A DNA stretch of 64,000 nucleotides, from positions 31,816,673 through 31,880,672 of the forward strand of contig OU744732.1 of NCBI GenBank assembly GCA_916613615.1, written 5' to 3'. Below are positions 12,779 to 24,663 of the stretch, in pieces (the first letter of the stretch is position 1; every line of letters begins with the position of its first letter). The stretch is from Steromphala cineraria. Its lineage: Eukaryota; Mollusca; Gastropoda; Trochida; Trochidae. The notes under the pieces were generated by a model. It did not search any database, was not told the origin of the DNA, and saw only the letters and a program-made list of their open reading frames with translations. The translations under genes and the position numbers were made by a program.

Positions 12779-13090
12779 CAATGATAAATAAATCCAAAAG
12801 AACTTTTCTTAAAACAATTCACAAGGAAATTGCGAGCATAATTTTTGCCTAATAAGCTTTTTGATTTCAATCTCTTGGTTTTATTTTTTGCTTTTAACTC
12901 AAAGTCAAACAACGAATTCAGATTTATTTAAATGATAAATAGATCCCAAAAAACTTTTCTTAAAACAGTACTCAATACTTGTTGTAAGCAGTCCTAATTT
13001 GGCCTATCAAGCTTTTTTATTTGCATCTCTATGTTTTATTCTTACTTGATTACTCTAGCAAACTCAGACAATCTAATCAGATGTATTTCA
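12779..13090. repeat. Two-unit tandem duplication, about 155 bp
   Basis: AATGATAAATAAATCCAAAA..CTTTTCTTAAAACA near 12780 is repeated near 12930 (AATGATAAATAGATCCC), followed by similar AAGCTTTTT.ATTT blocks. The copies are moderately diverged. Confidence 0.7.
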
Positions 13091-13866
13091 ATGACCGATT
13101 TACCCATATGCAAATCTTCTCTCTCAACAATACAGTTCTCATGACTACAGTTTGTAAGACCAACAACAGTCTGTAAGACCAAAAATGTGTTTTGTCTTCA
13201 CAGACCAGCAAAAGTGATATTATGGCGCCAACAAAATTTATCACAACAATTACTTTCAAGTATAGTTTTCTGTGTCCTTGCACCTTTCCGATAGTGCCCG
13301 GATATGATGTCTTTTCTATGTATGATTTACTTAGACAGCATTGGCATGTCAACATAATGGAAATTTGTTCCTCACAATTGATGAAATTGTTTGTTCATTA
13401 AGTAGTTAAACTTGGTTTTCTTTTTTGTTTATGGTGTCCCACATGTTTCTTCATCTTTGACCTTTTGGTTTGGTCACTATTATGCCTGGTAATGATTTAC
13501 TAAGACAGTATTGTTGTGTCGGTACTATGGAAATTTGTACTTTTAAATTGCAGACAACATAGTGTTTGGTTGACTGTTTGAAATTTAGATTGTGAAAAAT
13601 TGTGATGTCTTTGATGCCTTGTGTCTCTTCATTATTAACCTTTTGTTTTTCGTCTCCAGGATTTCATTTCTTGTTTATTTTATTTACTTACAGAGTATTG
13701 ATGTAATCATCATGGACATTTGTGCTTTGAAATTGCAGACAATAGTGCTAACCATTGAGTTCAGTAAACTGTGTTTTCCATTATGTCTTAATTACTTCAT
13801 GTTGGTTAATCCTAGATTTGTTGTTTTTGGTCTCCATGAAAGTATGTCTGGTTTACTCATATCTTA
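13090..13866. repeat. Degenerate tandem array, about 175-bp units, left part
   Basis: Units share GATTTACT(T/A)AGACAG(C/T)ATTG, ATGGAAATTTGT and TTGCAGACAA, near 13325, 13500 and 13680. The array is interrupted at 13866 by the MITE and element nest and resumes at 22284. Open frames of 60-99 codons here are not conserved between units. Confidence 0.7.
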
Positions 13867-14814
13867 CAGAGTCGTGCAATAAGTATTCGGACGATGACGT
13901 TTTTAGCTCACCTTTACAAAGTAAATGTGAGCTTATGTCATGGCGCTTCGTCCGTCGTCCGTCTGTCTGTCCGTCCGTCCGTCCGTCCGTCCGTCCGTCC
14001 GTCCGTCCGTCCGTCCGTAAACTTTCACGAAAAAGATTACTCCTCCTAAACTAATTCAGATATCATTCTGAAATTGTAGTATGTTATACCCATGGTGATT
14101 CCCCACAGAAAGGTAGACGTTTCAGTTTTGAGAATCCAAGATGGCCGCCATGACAGCCATATTGAATTTTCAATTAGATTTCATGAAAAAGACTACTCCT
14201 TCTAAATGAATACAGATATCATTCTGAAATTGTAGTGTGTTATACCCATGGCGATTCCTCACAGAAAGGTAGACGTTTCAGTTTTGAGAATCCAAGATGG
14301 CCGCCATGACAGCCATATTGAATTTTCAATTAGATTTCATGAAAAAGACTACTCCTTCTAAATGAATACAGATATCATTCTGAAATTGTAGTATGTTATA
14401 CCCATGGCGATTCCTCACAGAAAGGTAGACGTTTCAGTTTTGAGAATCCAAGATGGCCGCCATGACAGCCATATTGAATTTTCAATTAGATTTCATGAAA
14501 AAGACTACTCCTTCTAAATGAATACAGATATCATTCTGAAATTGTAGTATGTTATACCCATGGTGATTCCGCACAGATAGGTAGACGTTAAAGTTTTGAG
14601 AATCCAATATGGCCGCCATGGCAGCCATATTGAATTTTAAATTAGATTTCATGACAAAGACTATTTCTCCTAAACCAATCTAGATATCATTTTTAGCTCA
14701 CCTTTACAAAGTAAATGTGAGCTTATGTCATGGCGCTTCGTCCGTCGTCCGTCTGTCTGTCCGTCCGTCCGTCCGTCTGTCTGTCTGTCCGTCCGTCCGT
14801 AAACTTTCAGGAAA

Positions 14815-15560
14815 AAGACTACTCCTCCTAAACGAATCCAGATATCATTCTGAAATTGTAGTATGTTATACCCATGGTGATTCCTCACAGAAAGGTAGAT
14901 GTTTCAGTTTTGAGAATCCAAGATGGCCGCCATGGCAGCCATATTGAATTTTCAATTAGATTTCACGAAAAAGACTACTCCTCCTCAACGAATGCAGATA
15001 ACATTCTGAAATTGTAGTATGTTATACCCATGGTGATTCCTCACAGAAAGGTAGACGTTTCAGTTTTGAGAATCCAAGATGGCCGCCATGGCAGCCATAT
15101 TGAATTTTCAATTAGATTTCACGAAAAAGACTACTTCTTCTAAACAAATCCAGATATCATTCTGAAATTGTAGTATGTTATACCCATGGTGATTCCTCAC
15201 AGAAAGGTAGACGTTTCAGTTTTGAGAATCCAAGATGGCCGCCATGGCAGCCATATTGAATTTTCAATTAGATTTCACGAAAAAGACTACTCCTCCTAAA
15301 CGAATCCAGATATCATTCTGAAATTGTAGTATGTTATACCCAAGGTGATTCCTCACAGAAAGGTAGATGTTTTAGTTTTGAGAATCCAAGATGGCTGACA
15401 TGGGAGCCATATTGAATTTTCATTTTGATTTCATGAAAAAGACTACTTCTCCTAAACCAATCTAGATATACTTTCTAAATTGTAGTATGTTATTCCTATA
15501 GTGATTCCGCACAGAAAGGTAGACGTTTCAGTTTTGAGAATCCAAGATGGCCGCAAAAGC
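14815..15560. repeat. 156-bp minisatellite of the Helentron-like family, five units in copy C
   Basis: GATGGCCGCCATGGCAGCC recurs at 14922, 15078, 15234, then decayed at about 15390 and 15546. Copy B holds a matching run at 13990-14690. Unit number differs between copies (four to five), so the core expands and contracts. Confidence 0.93.
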
Positions 15561-16589
15561 AGCCATATTGACTTTTCAGCTGCAATGACACATCATTATT
15601 ATTAAATTTTAAGCTTTCATCAAGTGATCACTTGCATCAAATAAATTCTCTAATTTGAACTTACTAATCATAATATTATCTTGAATATGGAATATTTAAG
15701 ATTGTCATGCAAGTTGTTCTATATTTTTAAGTGTTTTTAAAAAAAAATTAAGATATAAGACAAACATAATTAATTAATTTGCTTAAAATCTTCATGGCAA
15801 CTAGCTGCAAAAACCCAATCACATTAAACATCATGTTAAATTTTAAACAATGGTATCTCCCTTATATTCCTTTAAATACCACACATAAGGGGTCAACCAG
15901 AGTTCAGATATGCCTCTAGAGTCCACAATGCTATTCTAATACACATCCTGATACAGGCTGCTAGCATCACAGTGTCAGCTGCTAGTCTGTTGCATAATCA
16001 ACCTGACCCAATTGATATTGCAGAGCAATATGCTATATGGCCATGTGTATGCAATAAGAGTTATGGAAATTAGACTTGTAATCTCATGACAGTGATATGT
16101 TCTTTCTAAGAATAACAACTTACACAAAAGTTGTCAACAATAAGTTTTGTGTTTAGAAATCTTCATGATAAGTTGATGTGGAAAGAGTTATTTTGTATCA
16201 GGTTCCATTTCCTGTGTTTACTCATATTTGTACCATTTCTATATCTAACAGAAGTTCTTCTTGACACAAAATCAATTTAGGACATAAGCTAACTATGTTT
16301 TGTGAAATTATATATATTTTTCACAACAATGCATGTTCTCTCCCGTCAAGTTTTTAAATACCACACATAAGGGCTTAGCCAGAGTTCAGGTTTACATGCT
16401 CAGCACACTATTCTTCTCCAAATCCACAAAGCCAAATCCACAAATTGCTACACTCTCCTTAAAGAAGGGCTGCATAACCTTTTTTAAATATATTTTTCAA
16501 AAGATATTGGTAAAATAACTATATAACATAAATATTAGGCCAAAACAGCAACGATACACAGTTTCTCAATGAAGCTACAGCTAAGTAAA

Positions 16590-18200
16590 CATTGCGTAAC
16601 AAGGCGTCTGCTTGTCGCCGTCCAGCGACAAACCAAAACAAGGCTGAGAGGCCACGGGCAGGGGATACCGGAAGTGACGTGGCAGTAGGCGAAGCGTTCG
16701 TCTGCTTATATGGAAAATGATAGGCGAAATCCGCAGTTCTGCCTTTTCAAAGCGATTAATAGTATGTTATATCATTGTGTTGCTGTCAACTGTCCTAGAA
16801 TATCTCCTGATGAAGTCTCCGTAGACAAATTCCCATCATATTGATGGTTTCACGCCAAATTGACCCGCTGTGTTAGGTCAAACAGAGAATTGTGACAATC
16901 CACATCGAACTCACGTGTTCCGATCACTACAGCGATTTTCTGCTTCGAGCTCGCATTTTCACTGAATGAACAGTTTGGCATGCAGAGAAAAGGGAGATTA
17001 GTAAAATATAAAACATAGCACAAAGTTTTGGGCTGATTTATGGTAATAATCCGAATATACAATGCTCACATTTAGATTTGAACGTTGTGTAAAAAGGTTG
17101 AATAAACAATGACATTGGTCTGCAGGTGTTACTTACTCTCTTTAGATCAGATACTCACTTATTACACAATTACTTTACTGTCTATCGTATTTCCTGTCTG
17201 TTTCCTAATTAGATGATATCAAATGATGACTATAGCAGGTAGGTTATATAATGCACAATCATCAACACCCGGCTATTTTATGACATCTGCTAATTAGGTA
17301 ACATCAAATAGCAATTGTATTCCTTTACATTCCTTTTTTCTCCAATTGGTAAATCATAACCTATTAACCTGAAATTAGGAATACCGTTTTTGCTCTATCT
17401 GATACTTATTTTGGATAAGGTTCATTTAATAAATCTTCATTCTGTTTGGCCATGTATTGGGTATTGTTGTGGAAAATATCTCCTCTATGTACAAGAGTGA
17501 AAACATTAAGATTTTCAGTGAAATGCCCTATTAAAAAAATGTTTTAAACAAGACATCAGTGATCATCCAATACATGTCTTTCATTGAGAATTGTAAATTG
17601 TCCATCACTAAATGAAATAACTAAGAAAAACGTATATATTTTTTATCCTGTGAAAAAATGAAGTCAAAGGCAATTCTAAAAAAATGGTTTAAATGTAAAA
17701 AAAAATAGTATTGTATAATTACATCCTTTCTGCTGTGCTACTAAAGTAATATTCAATAACAACCAACAACTGTGCACGAAGATAAAACAGTTCACACGGG
17801 AGCAATTGTTTACATAAACATCCGGGTTCTCACGTGCAGTCTTATGACAACATTGCGCAAAGCGAGACCATCTAGGCCTACATGCTGTAGTATTATGCGC
17901 ACAACTTCGTTTTTAATCAGGGTCTTACGTTTTCATCAATACAAATTGCCAGTTGAATAAATAAACTACCGATTTATTGAAGGTTTGAGATGTGTGGATG
18001 TTGTTTAGGGTGTTTAATCGACGATTAAACATCGAGCTGTACTGTTAGCTTGTGTTGTTTTACATAACGAGGGCACACAAGGGGGTATCACATCGCCTAC
18101 TAACACGTCACGAGGGAGTCACGCTTCAGTGCGTTTTATTCTGTTCGCCGGCCTAATTAGGCGGTGTTCTTTATACAGTCGTAATTAAGCCGTTTCTAGG
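16590..18200. other. Possible old THAP-type DNA transposon remnant with promoter-like start
   Basis: GC content is higher than the surroundings. A CCGGAAGTGACGT motif (16669-16681, ETS plus CRE-like) lies about 80 bases before ATG at 16762, which opens MLYHCVAVNCPRISPDE followed by KFPSY and a stop at 16840. The C-x5-C start with FP further on is reminiscent of a THAP zinc finger, but no complete domain survives. GTGACGTGGCAGTAGGCGA at 16674 has a rough inverse at 18085-18112, which may be what is left of inverted ends. This is a weak call. Confidence 0.25.
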
Positions 18201-18479
18201 TCGATTTCAGAAATTTAAAGTTGAGTCCATGTGAAACTGTTATCACTATTTCATGAATCCCGAAAGTTGCCATATAGCATTTCAGTCCCTCTTTAAGGAT
18301 CTGGGGCTAGCAGCCCTGCCTGCTTGTATGTTGCTTAGTTATCTTTACTTAATTGATAAATACAACATAATGATGTATGGCAATTATCATGTCTAAGCAA
18401 TGGACTTTATGGAAAGTATATAAATTGACTTTATGAAAAGTATACTTGTATTCTATTAATAATAATACTTTTTACAAAT

Positions 18480-18900
18480 AACAATTTAAACAAGTCAAGA
18501 ATCAGCTTTTGTGTACAACAATCTGCAAGATGAGTTAATATTAATAAGTCAAGAATCTGCTTTTATGTACAGTAATCTACATAAGTTATTGTAGAAAGAG
18601 GTAATTTGTATCAGGTTCCAGTTCCAATACCATATGTTTTATGAAAACCTGTAAAACTAAATGATAATTGTATCATGCTGAAGGGGCTCTGGGAACAACA
18701 TGTCAACATAGAAGTCATTATTTTTCAATTAGATTTCAGGCCAAGTACTTCTACTAAATCAATTAAGATATCATTCTGAAAAGTGAGTATTTTTTTATAT
18801 AGTGATTCCTGACAAAGACGCATTCATTTTGTTATCAAGAATCCAAGATGGTCAATATGTCATTTATATTGAATTTTCAATTAGATTTCATAAAATTCAT
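18480..18900 (+). mobile_element. Old, diverged fragment of the Helentron-like family
   Basis: AAGATATCATTCTGAAA, AGTGATTCCTGACA.AGA, GAATCCAAGATGG and ATATTGAATTTTCAATTAGA appear in the order of the 156-bp unit but strongly diverged. It lies inside copy C and shows that the family was present here before the recent copies. Confidence 0.6.
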
Positions 18901-19334
18901 TGAAAAGAATACATTTCCTGGTCAATCAAATGAATGTGTTAATATTTGTATTGATGCACTTGTTGTAATATTTATCAACACTATAAATACAGTTACAAAA
19001 AAATTTATGAATCATCTTTATCTGCGAAAACAGCCTGAACCATGAGTGTTTTAATAAATCCTTTTAAATAAAAGATATAATGATATCAGTGGGTTACATA
19101 ATTCCTGACACTTCATAAAAGGCCAAATAACATAGCCAGTGAGGGATCTGATTACGATCTGAACGATGATTATCTAGATAATTATAATGATCATTCAATT
19201 CAAACAAATCCTTTTCAAAAGCATTTAAAATGATTAAATTTGTTCACTCTCAACACTAACTGTTGTTTCCATGCAATTAATATTAAAATACTTCAATAAA
19301 CATATTACTGAGTTGACCTCCAGATTATTTCTAT

Positions 19335-19535
19335 AGCAAACCTCTCTTCTACCCCCACCCCTTCTATCCTCCCTTCCCCTCCTCCCCTTTCCTTCCATTG
19401 CAAACCTCTCTTCTACCCCCCACCCCTTCTATCCCCCCTTCCCCTCCTCCCCTTTCCTTCCATTGCAAACCTCTCTTCTATCCCTCCTTTCCCCTCCTAT
19501 CCTCCAGCCCCTCTCCTGCAACTCCCCTCTTAATA
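19335..19535. repeat. Pyrimidine-rich minisatellite
   Basis: Nearly three units of about 70 bp beginning GCAAACCTCTCTTCTA and filled with CCCCTTCTATCC and CCCCTCCTCCCC. One strand is almost pure C/T. Confidence 0.9.
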
Positions 19536-22283
19536 TCTGTATTGCATACTGAATTAAGGGGAAGACACTCACATTATGGAATAACAGTAACTTACATAAG
19601 AGGATAAGTTACATAAGCTACATGCAGGTGCAAGAGGTCATCACAGGTCATCCATATCTAGTAATTAGCATAAACCCCCATGTGGCTAGCCTATTCTGAC
19701 CAATCAGATTGCACTAACATATGTCAAGATTTAAGATATTCAGAAATCTTTAGTTAGAATCACATGAGACATTGACCTGGACAGTTTACTTTGGCAATTG
19801 GACTTATCACTAGCTGAATTTGTGATTTGTGTCAGAGGGATATATTCCACATGTTTATGTGCATCTTTTTTTAGTTCTTTGGAAGTTGAGAGTGTGACTA
19901 ATCTAACATTGGATTAACCAGTTTGTTGACTGTTGTGATTGTGTTTGAAAACTTTGGTCCGAGTACTGTACAAGTACTTTTAAGAAAGAATTCTTGAGAT
20001 TTTCGGGACTATTTCTTGACTTCAAGAGTCACAAAACCTGTTATTATTGATTGACATTTAAATGAATACTCCTAAACCAAAAAAGATAATGAAATTAATA
20101 TGGATGCCCACATATAAGTAACATTTTGAAGATTAAAAAATACAAGATGGTCACCAATTCAGCCATAGATATACAAAAAAGTTATACAAAAACCTACTGC
20201 TTGTTAACAAATCATGATTTATTAACATTCTTGTATTAATGTTTGTTCGTGCTCTAATTTTTTCCAACAGAAGACTAGCATTTTAAAAGATACAAAAATC
20301 ATGATGGCAGCCATAATCAATTATCATATAAAATATGGTTACACAATTAAACTATATTACCACATCATTCATTTTAAGGTGAGCTTCTGTACCCTCGGTA
20401 CTTTATTATATTGTAGTATGTTATACCTATAGTGATTCCGCACAGAAAGGTAGATGTTTCAGTTTTGAGAATCCAAGATGGCCGCAATAGCAGCCATATT
20501 GACTTTTCAGCTGCAGATGACACATCATTATTATTAAATTTTATGCTTTCATCAAGTGATCACTGGCACCATATTAATTCTCTAATTTGAACTTACTAAT
20601 CATAATATTATCTTTAATATGGAATATTTAAGATTGTCGTGCAAGTTGTTCTATATTTTTAAGTGTTTCTAAAAAAAATTAAGATGAAAGACAAACATAA
20701 TTGATTAATTTGTTTAAAATGTTAATGGCAACTAGCTGCAAAAACCAAATCACATTAAACATGTTAAATTTTAAACAATGGTATCTCCCTTATATTCCTT
20801 TAAATACCACACATAAGGGGTCAACCAGAGTTCAGATATTCCACTATCCTGTCTAATATACACATCCCAAGGCAGGCTGCTAGCATCACAGTGGCAGCTG
20901 CTAGTCTGTTGCATAATCAACCTGACCCAATTGATATGGTAGAGCATTATGCTATATGGCCATGGCCCATGTGTATGCAATAAAAGTTATGGACTTGTAT
21001 TCTCATGACAGTGATATGTTCTTTCTAAGAATAACAACTTACACAAAACTTGTCTACAATAAGCTTTGTGTTTAGAAATCTACATGATAAGTTGATGTGG
21101 ATAAATATGCAGATGAAAATCGAAAAGGGTTTAGTAAGAAAATTAAGGAAATTTGATTTGTCATATCTCTCTGTTGATTTGACAATGCAAAAATGTTTAC
21201 CATTATAGTACTGTATGAGTGTTAAATAAATTGATACTTTAATGAAAGACATCTCATGGTCACTTGACATGTAAATATTATGTGAATAAAATAAACGTGT
21301 CTTATGCATTGCTGTGTTTATGACTTTCCTCTCAATCAGTCATTCATTTTCCTTGAAAAATCTGTACTTTTGGGATTCTCAATATCCCATGCAGCATAAC
21401 CATCAGTGAAATAATCTTGAAATCATATTAATGATTCACTACAAAACAAATGTAAGTGCCCACCATCCTGTAAGTAATGAATGACATTTAAATGGATACA
21501 CCTAAACCAATCAAGATATCATAATGAAATTAATACGGATGCCCACATAAAAGTAGCATTTTGAAGATTAAAAAGTACAAGATGGTCACCAATTCAGCCA
21601 TAGATATACAAAAAAGTTATACAAAAACCTACTGCTTGTTAACTTATCATGATTATATCATTCGTGTATTAATGTTTGTTCAAGCTCTAGTCGTTTCCAA
21701 AAGAAGACTAGTATTTTAAAAGATAAAAAAATCATGATGGCAGCCATAATCAATTGTATAAAAGATGGTTACATGTATAATTAAACCATTTTACCACATC
21801 ATTCATTTTAAGGTGAGCTTCTGTACCCTCGGTACTTTTATTTTCCATAGACTTACATGTTAAATCAGTGTAGCTTAAATAATTTTCATTAAAAAAGTTT
21901 GTGTTGAATCATTGTAAAACTTTGCAGGTTGAATTGAAATCTTCTCATTGAAGTTCATAATTACTTTTTATTTATCTGATGAATGTAATGTCGCCAGATT
22001 TACCGATGTATGTACAAAAATTGGAAACGTGTTCCATAGATCACCATTATAATCTTTTCACAACTACGTACATAATATGATTTTGCTGTCATTCCTAAGA
22101 TGATAGATCAAAAATTAAACAGAAGTTATGACGTTGTAGCTGAGATGATTCGTAACATATATGCAAAAAATGTACAGGATCCATACGAAATTAAACGCAT
22201 GAAAATTAATTAAGCTACACTGATTTGACATGCAAGTATATGGAAAAAAACGACACCGTCCGAATACTTATCGCACGACTCTG

Positions 22284-23290
22284 TACATAGACAGCATTGT
22301 GATGACATTATCATGAAAATTGTACTCTGTAATTGCAGCCAATGGTGCCAATGATTGGCCATTGAGAACAGTAAACTGTTTCCCATTATCTCTTTAACAC
22401 TTCTTATTGGTTAATCTTTGGTCCTATATTTTTGGTCTCCAAGTTATTATGTCTAGTGTAAGCATGATTGTCACAGTCACTGTCCAGTCTATCAAATTAG
22501 GGTTGTCGGCCAGCCTTGTATATATATATATCTGGTTTCTTTTGGAGCCAACTGGTAACATTTTGAGGTGTCTTCAAATTTACCATTAAATTTTAAAACA
22601 ATTTCCTGGCTGCCTTATTGTAACTTTTCAGGCTTGTTTAATACACTGCATTGTCACATCATTTCATTGGAATTTGTTCTTTTAACTTCAGACAGTACTG
22701 TTACAGTGCTTTAACAATTGACAAAGAAGTACGGTAACTGTTTCCATGTTTTAAATTCTTTGGATAACGTTGTTTGTAAGTCTCAAGGATATTAAGAAAC
22801 TATTTTAAGCCAGTTTCAAAGAAATTTAACTTGGAATTTGCAGACAATCAGTTTCAAAGAAATTTAACTTGGAATTTGCAGACAATTATATTGTGCTGGA
22901 ATGTTTAAATGTCTATTTCAGAAACTGTTTTCCATGTTCTCCTTGATTGCTCTTGTTTGTTTTGTTTTGATTCCCGGAAATTATGTCTGGCCAAAGCAGT
23001 TCCTGGCAGGTTTACCCAGACCCATAATGTCACATCATCATGGAAATTTGTGCTTTGAACTTTCAGGCAGTAGTATACTGCAGTGTTTGGACAATTAGTC
23101 CAGGAATGTCGTTGGATAGTGTCTTCAGATTGACAAATTGCTCTTCTACCATTCTTTGGGAAACATCAGGGTCTTGTTTAAGCATGATTGTACTCAAATT
23201 GCGATGTCGGTCATGGAAATTTGTGCTTTCAACTTGCAGACAGTATAGCACTTTCTTTTCAAGACAATTCTTACCAGGTCTTTGAAGTTT
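22284..23290. repeat. Degenerate tandem array, about 175-bp units, right part
   Basis: Resumes the array cut at 13866 with CATAGACAGCATTGTGATG and ATGAAAATTGTACTCTGTAATTGCAG, then further units near 22640, 23025 and 23205 (CATGGAAATTTGTGCTTT). Unit length becomes irregular. Confidence 0.65.
22811..22886. repeat. Perfect 38-bp tandem duplication
   Basis: CAGTTTCAAAGAAATTTAAC and the next 18 bases occur twice with no spacer, inside the degenerate array. It is a recent local duplication. Confidence 0.95.
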
Positions 23291-24474
23291 CCTGTTGTTT
23301 GAGTATCTGTTTCCTGAAACAGATTTGTCTGGTTTATTATAATAAGGTTTTCTGACTGTTCCCAAATATATTTACTTGAAATGATTTGAAATATAAAAGA
23401 TTGTGTGCTAGAAATAATTCAAGGTAAATCATAGGTTAATAAGTGGTGATTACAAAATGAGGGGATTGAAACTGCTTCTTACTTTTAAATTGAAGGGCTG
23501 GAAGTGTAAATTAACATTGGACATTAAAAAAATATTTGTAACTGGTACTAGACTGAATTGTTCAAATTAAAATTGCAGGTTCTGAAAATAACCACATAAA
23601 CACTGACTATGTAGTCATGAAATGAATTGGTTTATAAATTTCATTTCTTTATATGTCTTGTATTAATTAAGCAGTATGTTAAATAGGACCTTTGAATTGA
23701 AATAATTACATGTAATGGATATCAAGTTGGGAAACAAAGCAAAAGAGTCCAGATGTTGAACTTGTTATTTTGTTATTTAAGGGACATTAGAATATTTAGA
23801 ATTCACCATGCGAAAGATATAATTTCCCTGCTGTCACTAAATAAATGTTGTTTTCTAATCATACATATAATACACAATAAAACATGATAAATATTTTGGT
23901 ATTTTCTTTCAATAAATAATTATGTATTTTCCTTAAAATATTCATTAGTTAAGTGGGAGAACTATTATTTTGTAATATAAATGCAAATGATGATTTTATC
24001 TTTTTCTCAAACTCTATTTTATGCTGACCAAGAATACTATTATTATCAGTTTTGTTGGAAGAACATCATGAGTTTGTTCATTGTTCCAAGAAATCTGGTG
24101 AGTATATTTTCTTTCGAAAAAAAAAGATCACATATAATGCGTTCTTGTTCACCTTTTGTTAATTGTTGTAAGCACTATGTTACATTTTCTTAATTACTTA
24201 TGTAATTGAAATATAAATAAAATTTGTATGCAAAATACAAAAAGACAGAATTTGTCTACTTTATCAAAAAATGATTTGAATTAAAGCCATAATTTGTCCT
24301 AGAGGCTTAGCCCACATAAACCAACACAAAGGGATGAGGTTGTTTGCTTAATAGAAATTGAGTAAATCAATGATGAAGACATACATGGATTATATATCAA
24401 AATATATGGTTTTAGGACTTCTGTATTGTAAAGAGATTTACAACATCTGTAATGCAAAGAGTAACATCCATATA
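23291..24474. other. No feature recognised
   Basis: AT-rich sequence; no exon or repeat that I can support. Confidence 0.5.
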
Positions 24475-24663
24475 CAGTAGAACTCGGATATAACAAACTC
24501 CAAGGGACCAAAGAATTTAGTTCGCTATATCCGGTGTTCGCTATACACATATAATTTAAATGGTATTATAAAGGGACGGGACTTGAAAATTGGTTCGCTA
24601 AATCTGAGTTCGCTATATCCGATTGTTCGCTATATCCGAGTTTGCTATATCCGTGTTCTACTG
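24475..24663. mobile_element. Pogo/Tigger-like MITE, copy 2 (opposite orientation)
   Basis: Begins CAGTAGAACTCGGATATAAC after TA and ends TTTGCTATATCCGTGTTCTACTG. Internal TTCGCTATATCCG is repeated. The left TA is intact; the right flank is TG. Orientation is inverse to the copy at 12230. Confidence 0.8.

Larger units (their letters stand above)
14694..20406 (+). mobile_element. Helentron-like element, copy C, nested inside copy B
   Basis: The complete 5' hairpin and leader begin at 14694, and the 3' hairpin ends near 20406. The flanks ATCATTTT and TATATTGTAGTATG join to the uninterrupted sequence seen in copy A at 7951. The 5' part (14694-16185) matches copy A. Between about 16185 and 20045 the sequence differs: it holds older element fragments and a possible foreign insertion. 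After 20045 it matches the copy A tail again. Confidence 0.85.
13904..21841 (+). mobile_element. Helentron-like element, copy B (outer), split by copy C
   Basis: Same 5' hairpin, GTCC leader, 156-bp minisatellite, AAGGTGAGCT subterminal repeat and GTACCCTCGGTAC 3' hairpin as copy A. Left part 13904-14693, right part 20407-21841, together about 2.2 kb. The right part is nearly identical to 7960-9398 of copy A, so the two are recent. Confidence 0.85.
13867..22283. mobile_element. Tc1/mariner-like MITE split by a nested insertion
   Basis: The left end CAGAGTCGTGCAATAAGTAT (13867) is the inverse of the right end near 22264-22283 (GCACGACTCTG). TA lies on both sides (13865-13866, 22284-22285). 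With the inserted element removed the MITE is about 480 bp and its inverted arms pair for about 85 bp, on through CAGTGTAGCTTAA. The insertion at 13904-21841 sits in the left arm. Excising the MITE and one TA restores the surrounding repeat unit (TTACATAGACAGCATTG). Confidence 0.85.

Noticed and set aside
19398..19607. Proline/serine-rich 69-codon frame
   Set aside because: It comes from the pyrimidine-rich minisatellite.
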